NCBI RefSeq assembly: GCF_041080815.1
Contig: NZ_CP160205.1
Span: forward strand, 4,030,001-4,094,000
DNA from: Mucilaginibacter yixingensis
GTDB lineage: Bacteria > Bacteroidota > Bacteroidia > Sphingobacteriales > Sphingobacteriaceae
Length of the DNA stretch: 64,000 nucleotides
Direction of reading: 5' to 3'
Shown: positions 43,066 through 52,277 of the stretch, piece after piece
Numbering within the stretch: position 1 is the first letter of the stretch
How the letters are laid out: the number at the start of each line of letters is the position of its first letter
Notes under the pieces: model-generated
What the model saw: the letters and a program-made list of their open reading frames with translations, nothing else
What the model was told of the DNA's origin: nothing
The model's database searches: none
Made by a program: the position numbers and the translations under genes

Positions 43066-43908
43066 CTAAAGCGTCAAAAATATCTCCTCCTTAATCTCCG
43101 GAATAATCTTTTTCTCTAACGCGGTATCAAATAATAGTTTGATTGCCTTACGCCCCTCCTCGCCCAGTTCAACCGAGTATTTATTTACGTAGAGGTCAAT
43201 GTGTTTGTACATCACCTCTTCGCTCATCTCCTGTGCATGACTGCGGATAAAATCCAGCCCCGATTTAGGGTTGGCAAACGCAAACTCTACCGAGCGGCGC
43301 AGCACGCGGTTAATCTTATGCTGCACATCTTCAGGTAAACGACGATTGGCTACGATGCCGCCCAGCGGGATAGCACAACCGGTTTGCTGCTCCCAATAAT
43401 CGCCCAGATCTAGGATCTTTTTTAGGCCCTTATCCTGATAAGTAAAACGATTCTCGTGGATGATTAGGCCTGCATCAATTTTTTCATTTAGTAATGCATC
43501 TTCAATCTCAGAGAAAACGAGCTCCTGCTTATTGCTTAGCTCCGGAAAAGCGTAGCCCAAAAGAAAATTTGCAGTGGTGTACTTACCGGGAATAGCAACG
43601 CTCAAATCAGGCCTTTCTTTTAAATCCGAAATTGAATATTCGAATTTCGAAATTAACATCGGCCCAACTCCAAAACCCAGCGCGCTGCCGGCATCCAGCA
43701 ACACATATTTATCAACCACGTAGGCAAAAGCATGATAGCTCAGTTTGGTAATATCCAGCTCGCCGCGAAAGGCTTTCTGGTTCAGCGTTTCTACATCATC
43801 ATAAAACACATCGAACTCTAAACCTTCGGTGTCTATCTTATGATGAATGAGGGCATCAAATATAAAAGTGTCGTTTGGGCAGGGCGAAAAGCCAAGGGTC
43901 AGTTTCAT
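43066..43908 (-). CDS. mqnD: 1,4-dihydroxy-6-naphthoate synthase (futalosine menaquinone pathway)
   Basis: 280 residues, periplasmic-binding-like fold used as an enzyme. LGFSPCPNDTFIFDALIHHK is the catalytic N-terminal motif. Also present are DDVETLNQKAF, LTKLSYHAF-like ITKLSYHAFAYVVDKYVLL, LIIHENRFTYQDKGL and the C-terminal VNKYSVELGEEGRKAIKLL. It makes dihydroxynaphthoate from cyclic dehypoxanthine futalosine. A segment at 43622-43656 is encoded by a copy of an intergenic repeat (residues ISKFEYSISDLK), an insertion relative to the family. It follows mqnB by 31 bp on the same strand. ATG at 43908 is the conserved start. Confidence 0.93.
   Translation of the reverse strand: MKLTLGFSPCPNDTFIFDALIHHKIDTEGLEFDVFYDDVETLNQKAFRGELDITKLSYHAFAYVVDKYVLLDAGSALGFGVGPMLISKFEYSISDLKERPDLSVAIPGKYTTANFLLGYAFPELSNKQELVFSEIEDALLNEKIDAGLIIHENRFTYQDKGLKKILDLGDYWEQQTGCAIPLGGIVANRRLPEDVQHKINRVLRRSVEFAFANPKSGLDFIRSHAQEMSEEVMYKHIDLYVNKYSVELGEEGRKAIKLLFDTALEKKIIPEIKEEIFLTL
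43622..43656. repeat. TCCGAAATT-type repeat inserted inside mqnD
   Basis: Text AAATCCGAAATTGAATATTC then GAATTTCGAAATTAA. It matches the intergenic copy at 43027-43059 over nearly its full first 25 bases. It is in the mqnD reading frame, codes for about twelve residues and has no stop codon. Confidence 0.75.
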
Positions 43909-43939
43909 AGGTAGTAATACATTTTTCGCGCTCAACGCA

Positions 43940-44665
43940 TCAGCTAACGGCCGGTGGCAACGCCTCCAGGTGCTTGAGCAGGTTGTTGGCAAATGTATTC
44001 AGATTTTTAATGGCCAGGCCTATCTGCCACTGCTCGCGATTACGTTTTTCTACATAATTTGACACTGCCCTGATTTGCAACGCAGGCACCCCAGCCTGTT
44101 TACAGGCGTAGAAAAATGCAGCCCCCTCCATACTCTCCACCTGCGGGTGCAGCCGGTCGGCAGTTTTGCTGATGGTGCGCTCGTTGCCATGCACCCGGTT
44201 AACGGTAATGCCAGTCACCTGTTTCAATCGCGGCTTATGGTCTTCAATGCTGCCCATAAATTGCGGGATGGAAGCACCTGCAGTATAAATGCTCTCACCA
44301 AATCCCAATTGATCTATGCTGATAAAGTCTTCATCGTCCTGCGCGCCCAGTTCGGCAAAAATATCGGTGGTTATTTCTACTACCTCGCCCAAAGCCAGGC
44401 CGCGGTCAAATGCGCCGCAAATGCCCAGATTTATGGCCAGGTCATACTGGTTAAGCGCCAGTTGACGGCCCAGGGCAAAGGCGGTGGCCGTCATGCCCAC
44501 ACCGGTTACCAGCACAGATGTTTGTACAGAGGTAAGATCAGACGAGATGGCACCGGCACTGGCCAATACATCGTCAACCAATGCATCAACCTCTGTTTCA
44601 GGGCCATCCAACTCAAACAATGGTGCAATTTCTTGCTGGGTTGCAGCTACAATAAGTATTTTCAT
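43940..44665 (-). CDS. mqnB: Futalosine hydrolase
   Basis: 241 residues, nucleoside phosphorylase-like fold. MKILIVAATQQEIAPLFELD, then VLVTGVGMTATAFALGRQL, LAINLGICGAFDRGLALGEV, and the active-site PQVESMEGAAFFYACKQAG with SVEMEG-like residues VESMEGAAFF. It removes hypoxanthine from futalosine in the menaquinone pathway. It is the upstream gene of mqnD and probably shares its transcript. ATG at 44665 is in the family position. It is divergent from queD. Confidence 0.93.
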   Translation of the reverse strand: MKILIVAATQQEIAPLFELDGPETEVDALVDDVLASAGAISSDLTSVQTSVLVTGVGMTATAFALGRQLALNQYDLAINLGICGAFDRGLALGEVVEITTDIFAELGAQDDEDFISIDQLGFGESIYTAGASIPQFMGSIEDHKPRLKQVTGITVNRVHGNERTISKTADRLHPQVESMEGAAFFYACKQAGVPALQIRAVSNYVEKRNREQWQIGLAIKNLNTFANNLLKHLEALPPAVS

Positions 44666-44719
44666 AGTGATGTGATAGGATACGAATATATAAAAACAAT
44701 AGCCTGATTTTTTGTTTTG

Positions 44720-44727
44720 TATATTTG
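44720..44727 (+). promoter_or_regulatory. Candidate -7 box for queD-folE
   Basis: TATATTTG is a full match to TAnnTTTG, 15 bp before the queD ATG at 44743. No clean -33 TTTG was found at the right spacing. Confidence 0.55.
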
Positions 44728-44742
44728 CACCCAATTACCTTT

Positions 44743-45162
44743 ATGATGATTTATATAACGCGCAGAGAACAATTCAACGCCGCCCACCGCATGTACCGTG
44801 AAGACTGGAGCGAAGAGAAGAATGCCGAGGTATTTGGTAAGTGCGCAAACCCCAACTGGCACGGTCATAACTACAACCTCTTTGTTACCGTAAAAGGTAA
44901 CCTGAGCTACGAAACCGGTTACCTGATTGATCTGAAAGATCTGAAGCAGATTATTAAAGACTATGTTGTTGAAAAGCTTGACCATAAAAATCTGAACAGA
45001 GATGTTGATTTTATGGAAGGCAAAATGGCATCGACAGAACTGCTTTGCATTGAGATCTTTAAACAGCTGAAAGCACCAATCGAAGCCTACGAGGGTGTAT
45101 TTTTACACTCTGTTAAATTATTTGAGACCGAAAACAACTCTGCCGAGTACTTTGGCGAGTAA
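44743..45162 (+). CDS. queD: 6-carboxy-tetrahydropterin synthase (QueD/PTPS family)
   Basis: 139 residues. Tetrahydropterin synthase fold with zinc ligands: REQFNAAHRMYRED (His), GKCANPNWHGHNYNLFVTVK (catalytic Cys plus the HGHNY pair of His), YLIDLKDLKQIIKDYVVEKL, LDHKNLNRDVDF and the closing VKLFETENNSAEYFGE. It is a queuosine-precursor enzyme or a pterin synthase, and it is followed 10 bp later by folE, which makes its substrate, dihydroneopterin triphosphate. ATG at 44743 chosen; an upstream TTG is unlikely. Confidence 0.93.
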   Translation: MMIYITRREQFNAAHRMYREDWSEEKNAEVFGKCANPNWHGHNYNLFVTVKGNLSYETGYLIDLKDLKQIIKDYVVEKLDHKNLNRDVDFMEGKMASTELLCIEIFKQLKAPIEAYEGVFLHSVKLFETENNSAEYFGE

Positions 45163-45171
45163 CAACCTGCA

Positions 45172-45810
45172 ATGAATAACCAAGGACCGTTCAACGACGA
45201 CGATGAAGACATCGACGGATACGTTAAAATAGACCGCTACAACCCCGAGCTGATCAAAAGCATTTCGGGCCATTACGAGCACATCCTGAAAGCCCTGGGC
45301 GAAGACCCATCCCGCGAAGGTATATTAAAAACTCCCGAGCGTGTGGCCAAAGCCCTGCTGTATTTAACACATGGCTATGACCAGGATGCCAAAGCTGTGC
45401 TTACCTCGGCCATGTTTAAGGAAGATTACAGCCAGATGGTAGTGGTAAAGGATATTGAAGTTTATTCGATGTGCGAGCACCACATGCTGCCCTTCTTTGG
45501 CAAAGCGCACGTGGCCTATATCCCTAACGGGCACGTGGTGGGCTTGAGCAAGATCCCGCGTGTGGTAGATATCTTCGCCCGTCGCCTGCAGGTGCAGGAG
45601 CGTTTAACGAATGACATCCGCGATAGCATACAAGAAACCCTGAACCCTATTGGTGTAGGCGTAGTAATTGAATGCCGCCACCTGTGCATGTGTATGCGCG
45701 GCGTGCAAAAGCAAAACTCGGTAACCACCACCTCAGCCTTTACCGGCGCGTTTTTGGCAGAAAAGACGAGGACGGAGTTTTTGAATTTGATATCTTCGAG
45801 GTTGAGTTAA
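45172..45810 (+). CDS. folE: GTP cyclohydrolase I
   Basis: 212 residues. It opens GTP to dihydroneopterin triphosphate, the first step for folate, tetrahydropterin and queuosine. Characteristic parts are PEREGLLKTPERV-like EDPSREGILKTPERVAKALL, the zinc-binding VYSMCEHHMLPFFGKAHVAY (Cys and His), VDIFARRLQVQERLTNDI, VGVVIECRHLCMCMRGVQ (second Cys) and QNSVTTTSAFTGAFL. Ten bp downstream of queD, so the two share a transcript. Confidence 0.97.
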   Translation: MNNQGPFNDDDEDIDGYVKIDRYNPELIKSISGHYEHILKALGEDPSREGILKTPERVAKALLYLTHGYDQDAKAVLTSAMFKEDYSQMVVVKDIEVYSMCEHHMLPFFGKAHVAYIPNGHVVGLSKIPRVVDIFARRLQVQERLTNDIRDSIQETLNPIGVGVVIECRHLCMCMRGVQKQNSVTTTSAFTGAFLAEKTRTEFLNLISSRLS

Positions 45811-45922
45811 GCCCCCCAAGCCCCCTGAAGGGGGAGGCAAGAGGCATTAATAAAAGCAAACTATTAACTAATTTATAAACTACCAAACCAAAATTCCCCC
45901 TTTAGGGGGTTAGGGGGCAAAG
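45811..45922. repeat. Inverted C/G-rich repeat between folE and fabD
   Basis: Short palindromes CCCCCTGAAGGGGG (45823 region) and CCCCCTTTAGGGGG (45896 region) flank an A/T-rich middle, and the flanks GCCCCCCAAGCC and GGTTAGGGGGCAAAG are inverted relatives. The same form occurs before trpC near 40400. Confidence 0.75.
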
Positions 45923-45923
45923 A

Positions 45924-46811
45924 ATGAAATCCTACATATTTCCCGGACAAGGCGCACAGTTTGTGGGCATGGGTAAAGACCTTTACGAACAATCTGAACA
46001 AGCACGTCAGCTTTTTGAGCAGGCTAATGATATTTTAGGTTTCCGCATTACCGATGTAATGTTTGAAGGCACCGTTGAAGACCTGAAAGAAACTAAGGTT
46101 ACCCAACCGGCCATCTTTTTGCACTCGGTAATTCTGGCCAAAGTTTTGGGTCATGATTTTCAGCCTGATATGGTTGCCGGTCACTCGCTGGGCGAGTTTT
46201 CTGCCCTGGTAGCTGCCGGTGCCCTGAGCTTTGAAGACGGCCTGAAACTGGTAGCTGCCCGCGCTAACGCCATGCAAAAAGCCTGCGAACTGCAACCATC
46301 AACCATGGCCGCCATTTTAGGTCTGGATGATTTTACGGTTGAGGATGTTTGCCATCAGGTAACCGATGTAGTGGTTCCGGCCAATTATAACTGCCCGGGT
46401 CAGCTGGTTATTTCTGGCTCTATTGCAGGTATTGATGCCGCTTGCGAGAAACTGCTGGCTGCCGGTGCCAAACGCGCTATGAAACTGAACGTTGGCGGTG
46501 CCTTCCATTCGCCGCTAATGGAAGCTGCCCGTGTAGAACTGGAAGCTGCCATTGTACGCACAGAAATCAAAGCGCCGGTTTGTCCAATCTATCAGAACAT
46601 CGACGCAAAACCATATACCGACCCTGAATTGATCAAGAAAAACCTGATTGCTCAGCTGACTGGACCGGTGCGTTGGACGCAAACCGTGATCCACATGCTG
46701 GAAGGCGGTGCCACCTCATTTACCGAAGTTGGCCCAGGCAACGTATTGCAAGGACTGGTTAAAAAAGTGAGCCGCGAAGTAGCTACTGCAAGCGCCACCA
46801 TCCCGCAATAA
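45924..46811 (+). CDS. fabD: Malonyl-CoA:acyl carrier protein transacylase
   Basis: 295 residues. YIFPGQGAQFVGMGKDLYEQ at the start, the catalytic GHSLGEFSALVAAGALSF (serine nucleophile), the histidine in GGAFHSPLMEAARVEL, QNIDAKPYTD, and the closing TEVGPGNVLQGLVKKV. It loads malonyl groups onto ACP for fatty acid synthesis. The gene begins just after a repeat and ends at a hairpin. Confidence 0.97.
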   Translation: MKSYIFPGQGAQFVGMGKDLYEQSEQARQLFEQANDILGFRITDVMFEGTVEDLKETKVTQPAIFLHSVILAKVLGHDFQPDMVAGHSLGEFSALVAAGALSFEDGLKLVAARANAMQKACELQPSTMAAILGLDDFTVEDVCHQVTDVVVPANYNCPGQLVISGSIAGIDAACEKLLAAGAKRAMKLNVGGAFHSPLMEAARVELEAAIVRTEIKAPVCPIYQNIDAKPYTDPELIKKNLIAQLTGPVRWTQTVIHMLEGGATSFTEVGPGNVLQGLVKKVSREVATASATIPQ

Positions 46812-46835
46812 GCCCTCCAAATAAAAAAAATTACA

Positions 46836-46866
46836 AAAAGCCGCAAACTAAAAGCGGCTTTTGTTT
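46836..46866 (+). terminator. Terminator of fabD
   Basis: AAAAGCCGC, loop AAACTAAAA, GCGGCTTTT followed by TGTTTTTT, about 25 bp after the fabD stop. Confidence 0.85.
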
Positions 46867-46901
46867 TTTAATGATAAATTTATAACTGGAAAACGCTTCT
46901 T

Positions 46902-49900
46902 TTGACCACTGCCGCTAAAATCCGTTTATGGCTTGCCTTGCTGTGTGCAGCCTTCCTGTTAACAGGAATTATTGTACAATGGACATTTACGCCCAAAGTT
47001 GATCTGACCCAAACAGCCGCCATCCTTGAAAAAAATCTGCACGGCAAAGAAAGTTACGTTAAACAGCTTACCGATAAAGATCATATAGACCGGCTGAAAC
47101 GCTTGGCTTCTGATAATAAAGACGCAGTAGATTTTATTGAAGATGTAACGCTGGACAACCGCATACTTGCCTATACCTACGTAAATAACCAGTTAACGTT
47201 CTGGAGCTCGGTCAAGGTGATGCCCAAGGCAACCGGATATAAAGAGGGGGCACAGTTTATCAGGCTTAGTAATGGTTATTATGAGGTAATTAAGAAAACG
47301 GATGGCAGTTTTTCGTCGTTATTCTTCATCCCTGTAAAAGTTATTTACCCGTTTGAGAACCGGTACCTGCGTAATAACATTGATCGTGACCTACTGAATG
47401 ATGACAATATTGACATAGCCGATTTTGCAGATAAAGCCATCTATGATATTCATAACATTGATGGTAAGTATATCTTCTCTATCGAGTTAAAGCCCAATTC
47501 TGTCAACCTTCGTTACTATGATCTGCAGATTACCCTTTGGTTGCTTAGTTTCCTTACGCTTTGCGTACTGGTGCACAACTTTTGTAACCTGATAGCACGC
47601 CGCATTGGCGTTGGTGCGGCGGTGGCGGCATTATTGCTGTTTTTGGGCTTGGTGCGGTTTATTAACCTGTATTATGGCTGGCCGGTGGTTAGTCACTTTC
47701 AGTTATTTAGTCCGCAGCTTTATCATTATAACGCCATCTTCCCCTCTCTGGGCGATTTTGGCCTGAACATTTTTGCGGCCTGCTGGCTGGCATCGTTCCT
47801 GTACCATAACCGGCACCGGCTGCTTAAAAACCCGCTGCCGCAACGGGCCAGCTACGTTGTAATGGTAGTTTACTCTCTGGTGCTTATTGCACTGGCTACC
47901 CTGTTGCTGCGTTTGTTCTACTCGCTGGTGCTCAACACCAACATCAGTTTTGATGTAACCAACGTATTTAACTTATCGGGCTCCAGTTTTATAGGCGTGC
48001 TGATACTCTGTTTCGGCTTTATGCTGTACTACCTGCTTAATGATACCTTTTTGGTGCTGGCCCGCCGGTTAGATATTCCGGCCTCGCACAAGGTGCTCAT
48101 TCTGCTTGGATTTATGTGTGCGGCTACCTTCTATACCATTCTCCAACGCGATACCAGTTTGTTTTATATACTGGTTGGTGTGTTTACGGCCATCAGGGTG
48201 TTCCCTATCTGGTATGGCGATGGTAAACTTACGCCGGCAGCTTTCCTGGGTTTGCTGGCCACCTGCTCGCTTATCTCGGCCATCAAGCTCAATCATTTTC
48301 AGGAACTGAAGGAGCATAACGTACGCAAAGCACTCGTACAAAAACTGGTGGTTGCAGATGACCCGGATGCTGATATCAGTTTCCGAAATATTGAAAAACA
48401 GATCACTAATGATCCATTTTTACTAAAATATTTCCGCGATTCATCGCGCAATAACCAATACCTCAAAACACGTTTCCAGAAACTATACTTTGACGGGTAC
48501 CTGTCTAAATACGATTTCCAGATCTATGCATTTGACGACAAGGGGCAACTTTTAACCGGCGACAAAAGCTATGACCTGAACGTATTTAAAGATCTGGTGG
48601 CTTACAGTTCGCTTAAAGTATCCAACTATTTTTATCGTGAAACTGAGGCTTTCGGCTTTCAGCGCTATTTTGCCATTCTGCCTATTTTTCAGCAAGATAA
48701 TTACCGCGGAACTATTGTAGTATGGTTGCAGGCCAAACCGCTGGTAAGCAATCTGTCGTTCCCCGAGTTGCTGGTGCCGGGCGATGTAAAAAACAACGAC
48801 GATTATGCCAACTACTCCTATGCCTATTATGATGATGGACACCTGGTAAACAAGGCTGGCACTTATGCCTACAATCTACGCAATTATGACCTTACCGGCC
48901 TGCCCAAAAGGTATCTGTTTAAGCAAAACAAGGCCGATAACTATAAGTGGTACAAGCCATTTGAGCATTACAGCCACCTGATCTATGAGCTTAACTCGCG
49001 CAATGTAATTATTGTAACCCATCAGGAAGATCCGCTGGCGCAGAGTGTAACCTCGCTTACCTTCTTCTTTGTTACGTTGCTGGCTTTCAGCATGATTATC
49101 ATCTTCATTACCTGGTCATGGGCACGCATCAGGATTTTTAACATTAAAAATCAGCGCATCAGGCTCAGCTTCAGGATCAATCTGGATAAGATCCTGTACC
49201 GCAGCCGCATTCAGTTTTCGGTTATCATAACGGTGGTAATTACGTTGTTACTGGTAGGCGCTATTACCTTCCAGACCATTAGTACGCAATACCGTGAGCA
49301 GCAGGACGATATGATTCGCGAGAAGTTGCGCCGCATTGCCGAGGTGTTTGAAAATGGTCTGCAAAAAAACCTGTATACCACCACACAAGCCGGCTCTGTT
49401 AAGTTCAACGAGTTTGCCGATACTTACAACGCCGATCTTACCCTTTACAACCTGGACGGCGTAGTGCTACTAACCACCCAGCCCAAGCTGTACGATTACT
49501 CTATACTGATGCGCAAAATGAATGCGCGGGCATACATCACCATGCGCAGAATGCAACGGTCTGAATTTTTGAACGATGAAAAACTGGGCACACTGGATTA
49601 TAAATCGGCCTATATACCTATCAAAAACATTAAACAGCAAACCATTGCCTTTTTGCAGCTGCCGTACTTTGCCAATGCTACAGATCATAATAACCGCATT
49701 GGTTCGCTGCTTAACGCCATGATAAATATTTATGCGCTGGTATTTATTGCCATTGGTTTGGTGGCCGTTATTATAGCCCGGCAGATTACGTCGCCGCTTA
49801 CGTTTATTCAGTATAACCTTAGTAAAACCATTTACGGCCGCAAGAACGAGCCGATTGTTTGGCACCGCGATGACGAGATTGGCGCCCTGGTAAAAGAGTA

Positions 49901-50618
49901 TAACAAGATGATTGCCGAACTGGAAAACAGCGCGGCCAAGCTGGCACAATCCGAAAGGGAAAGCGCGTGGCGCGAGATGGCTAAACAGGTAGCGCATGAG
50001 ATTAAAAACCCGCTAACTCCACTTAAACTAGGGCTGCAACTGCTGGACAAAGCCTGGAAAGATAAAGACCCCAAATTTGATCAGAAGTTTGAGCGTTTCA
50101 GCAAATCATTTGTGGAACAGATAGAAAGCCTGTCGTCCATCGCGTCGGAGTTCTCTGCCTTTGCCAAGATGCCCGATACGCGCATAGAGCAACTGAACAT
50201 TTTTGAGATGATTAACCAGGCGGTGATCATCTTCAGGCAGATGGATAACATTACCATTGATTATCAGCCCGGCACCGATTTCATTATCAGCGCCGACCGT
50301 GATCAGTTACTGCGCTGCTTTAACAACTTGCTCAAAAACGCCATTGAGGCCGTACCGCAAGATCGTGCAGGCCACATCAGGATCACCCATAAAACCAACG
50401 GACAGAACACGCTGATTATGCTGGCTGATAACGGCAACGGCATCCCCGAGCATCTGCGCGAACGCATCTTCGAACCCAACTTTACCACCAAAAGTTCGGG
50501 CACCGGTCTGGGGCTGGCCTTTGTTAAAAACTCTATAGAGAACGCCGGTGGCAAGATCTGGTTTGAAACCGAGATTGGCAAAGGGACTACGTTCTATCTG
50601 AGCCTGACAGGGGTATAA
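46902..50618 (+). CDS. Large NtrY-like sensor histidine kinase
   Basis: 1238 residues. One N-terminal helix (about 6-28) is followed by a periplasmic segment to about residue 195, then eight or so membrane helices (to about 450) and a second extracytoplasmic part (VVADDPDADISFRNI onwards). Two late helices (near 710 and 770) and a last one before HAMP (about 955) follow. The kinase core has phospho-acceptor MAKQVAHEIKNPLTPLKLG near residue 1030, LRCFNNLLKNAIEAVPQDRA (N box), ADNGNGIPEHLRERIFEPNF and SGTGLGLAFVKNSIENAGGK (G boxes). No response regulator is adjacent. No ATG exists upstream: an in-frame TAA lies 27 bp before the TTG at 46902, so TTG is the likely start. Confidence 0.88.
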   Translation: MTTAAKIRLWLALLCAAFLLTGIIVQWTFTPKVDLTQTAAILEKNLHGKESYVKQLTDKDHIDRLKRLASDNKDAVDFIEDVTLDNRILAYTYVNNQLTFWSSVKVMPKATGYKEGAQFIRLSNGYYEVIKKTDGSFSSLFFIPVKVIYPFENRYLRNNIDRDLLNDDNIDIADFADKAIYDIHNIDGKYIFSIELKPNSVNLRYYDLQITLWLLSFLTLCVLVHNFCNLIARRIGVGAAVAALLLFLGLVRFINLYYGWPVVSHFQLFSPQLYHYNAIFPSLGDFGLNIFAACWLASFLYHNRHRLLKNPLPQRASYVVMVVYSLVLIALATLLLRLFYSLVLNTNISFDVTNVFNLSGSSFIGVLILCFGFMLYYLLNDTFLVLARRLDIPASHKVLILLGFMCAATFYTILQRDTSLFYILVGVFTAIRVFPIWYGDGKLTPAAFLGLLATCSLISAIKLNHFQELKEHNVRKALVQKLVVADDPDADISFRNIEKQITNDPFLLKYFRDSSRNNQYLKTRFQKLYFDGYLSKYDFQIYAFDDKGQLLTGDKSYDLNVFKDLVAYSSLKVSNYFYRETEAFGFQRYFAILPIFQQDNYRGTIVVWLQAKPLVSNLSFPELLVPGDVKNNDDYANYSYAYYDDGHLVNKAGTYAYNLRNYDLTGLPKRYLFKQNKADNYKWYKPFEHYSHLIYELNSRNVIIVTHQEDPLAQSVTSLTFFFVTLLAFSMIIIFITWSWARIRIFNIKNQRIRLSFRINLDKILYRSRIQFSVIITVVITLLLVGAITFQTISTQYREQQDDMIREKLRRIAEVFENGLQKNLYTTTQAGSVKFNEFADTYNADLTLYNLDGVVLLTTQPKLYDYSILMRKMNARAYITMRRMQRSEFLNDEKLGTLDYKSAYIPIKNIKQQTIAFLQLPYFANATDHNNRIGSLLNAMINIYALVFIAIGLVAVIIARQITSPLTFIQYNLSKTIYGRKNEPIVWHRDDEIGALVKEYNKMIAELENSAAKLAQSERESAWREMAKQVAHEIKNPLTPLKLGLQLLDKAWKDKDPKFDQKFERFSKSFVEQIESLSSIASEFSAFAKMPDTRIEQLNIFEMINQAVIIFRQMDNITIDYQPGTDFIISADRDQLLRCFNNLLKNAIEAVPQDRAGHIRITHKTNGQNTLIMLADNGNGIPEHLRERIFEPNFTTKSSGTGLGLAFVKNSIENAGGKIWFETEIGKGTTFYLSLTGV

Positions 50619-50633
50619 TGCGCCGTTAAAAAC

Positions 50634-52091
50634 TTATTCTGAAATATGCTGCGCAGATGTTTTACCGCCGGGGATAAAAATTAATAGAATAAAAAGGACT
50701 ACCAGCATCAAAAACTCCAGTCCAGCGGCATAGCGGAAGGCCAGATGATAGTCTGGCATTGCTTTCCTCTCCGATAATTTATTGAAGAACACTCCGCCAA
50801 TAATACTAACGCCCAAGGCGCCTGCGGCCTGCTGCACGGTAGCATATAAACCAGAGGCAGCACCGGCAAAATGATGTGGTACGCTTTTAAGGGTTACATT
50901 CAATATCGGTGGCATTACCCAGCCTGCGCTCAAACCATGCAACAAGATGAGCAGGAATACCACCTGCGGACTGATTGCCTCGGCCTGAAACAGGAAGATC
51001 TGCAGGCCTATAGACACCATCATCATAACGGTGCCAACCTGCAACACCGTCTTGCCAATCCTGGTAACCAATCGCATGGCAAAAAAGGATGAGAACGAAA
51101 AGCCAACGCCGAACATTACAAACATACAGCCGGTTAGCAAAGCATTAAAATGATACCCGTTTTGCAAAATCAGCGTGCTGATGAGCAGATATGAATTGTA
51201 AACCATGTAGCAAAACAGCACGCAGAGAAGACCGATGTTCAAATCTTTGATTTTGAATAAACTGAAGTTAACGAGCAATGCGTTACGGTTTTTCAGCTTA
51301 TTCTTTTGATCGAACACAAACAGGCCAAAGAGTACAGCCGACAGCGCCAGCCCCAATATACACCACAACGGCCAGCCCAACTCGCGGCCCTGTATAATGG
51401 GGATAATTAAGGCAAAAAGCGCCAGGGTAAGGATAACGGCTCCGCTAACATCAAACCTGGCAGATTTATCCATAGGAGTTTCCTGAATAAAAATACCGCC
51501 CAAAGTCAAGGCAATTATTCCTACCGGCACATTAATAAAAAAGATGAGGCGCCAGCCGGCAATGGCAAAATGCTCATAAGTAAAAAAGCCTCCCAGAAAC
51601 TGGCCGGCCATGCTGGCTAGTCCTAAAACCAAACCAAAAGTGCCTATGGCTTTGGCCCGGTCTTCAGGCTCGGTAAACAGCAACTGGATATAGGAGATGG
51701 TTTGAGGGACCATAAACGACGCACTTGCGCCTTGCAGAAAACGCGCAATGTTCAGCTCGATAGCAGAATGAGATAAACCGCACCAGGCTGAAGCCAGGGT
51801 AAATAAAGCCATCCCCCACAGAAATATCTTTTTGCGCCCAAAATGATCGCCAAAGCGGCCACCAGTAATCAGAAAAGCGGCATAACCCAGCAGGTATCCG
51901 GCAATAACTATCTGTAACTCGGCATCACTTGCGCCAATTCCTTTTTTAATGGCAGGTATAGCAATATTGACAATGAAAACATCCATCAGCGATAAGAATG
52001 GGGCTGTTAATACGATGATAAGTGCAAACCAGCGCGAATTTTTTAAGCGTTCCATAACGGTAATCTTTAGAAAACTTTTTGTTTCGGTCAT
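50634..52091 (-). CDS. MFS transporter, DHA2 (EmrB/QacA-like) drug/proton antiporter
   Basis: 485 residues with 14 hydrophobic helices. Motif A FGDHFGRKKIFLWGMALF, motif C-like GLVLGLASMAGQFLGGFFT and the early MDVFIVNIAIPAIKKGI are present. Such pumps expel hydrophobic drugs or export small molecules using the proton gradient. An alternative start, ATG at 52055 (MERLKNSRWFAL), would remove 12 residues. It stands alone on the minus strand, with no regulator beside it. Confidence 0.92.
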   Translation of the reverse strand: MTETKSFLKITVMERLKNSRWFALIIVLTAPFLSLMDVFIVNIAIPAIKKGIGASDAELQIVIAGYLLGYAAFLITGGRFGDHFGRKKIFLWGMALFTLASAWCGLSHSAIELNIARFLQGASASFMVPQTISYIQLLFTEPEDRAKAIGTFGLVLGLASMAGQFLGGFFTYEHFAIAGWRLIFFINVPVGIIALTLGGIFIQETPMDKSARFDVSGAVILTLALFALIIPIIQGRELGWPLWCILGLALSAVLFGLFVFDQKNKLKNRNALLVNFSLFKIKDLNIGLLCVLFCYMVYNSYLLISTLILQNGYHFNALLTGCMFVMFGVGFSFSSFFAMRLVTRIGKTVLQVGTVMMMVSIGLQIFLFQAEAISPQVVFLLILLHGLSAGWVMPPILNVTLKSVPHHFAGAASGLYATVQQAAGALGVSIIGGVFFNKLSERKAMPDYHLAFRYAAGLEFLMLVVLFILLIFIPGGKTSAQHISE

Positions 52092-52225
52092 CAGCCGACC
52101 TGTCGGGCAGGAATTTTAACTTCTGATTTCTTTTATTGCCCGATGACCATACAAAGTTGAGGAGATAAAATGAGGTGGGCGCGTGACCTACATCACATTT
52201 ATCAGGCTTGCATTACTCCAATAAA

Positions 52226-52256
52226 AAAGCCCCGACGCTTATCGCTCCGGGGCTTT
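52226..52256 (-). terminator. Terminator of the coiled-coil protein gene
   Basis: AAAGCCCCG...CGGGGCTTT pairs around ACGCTTATCGCT on the minus strand and is followed by TTTTTATTGG. It lies about 22 bp past the 52278 stop codon. Confidence 0.8.
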
Positions 52257-52277
52257 ACTATTCAGTATTGAACTATC

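Noticed and set aside
45672..45878. 68-codon frame across the folE 3' end and repeat
   Set aside because: Overlaps folE in another frame and ends in the C/G-rich repeat; no support.
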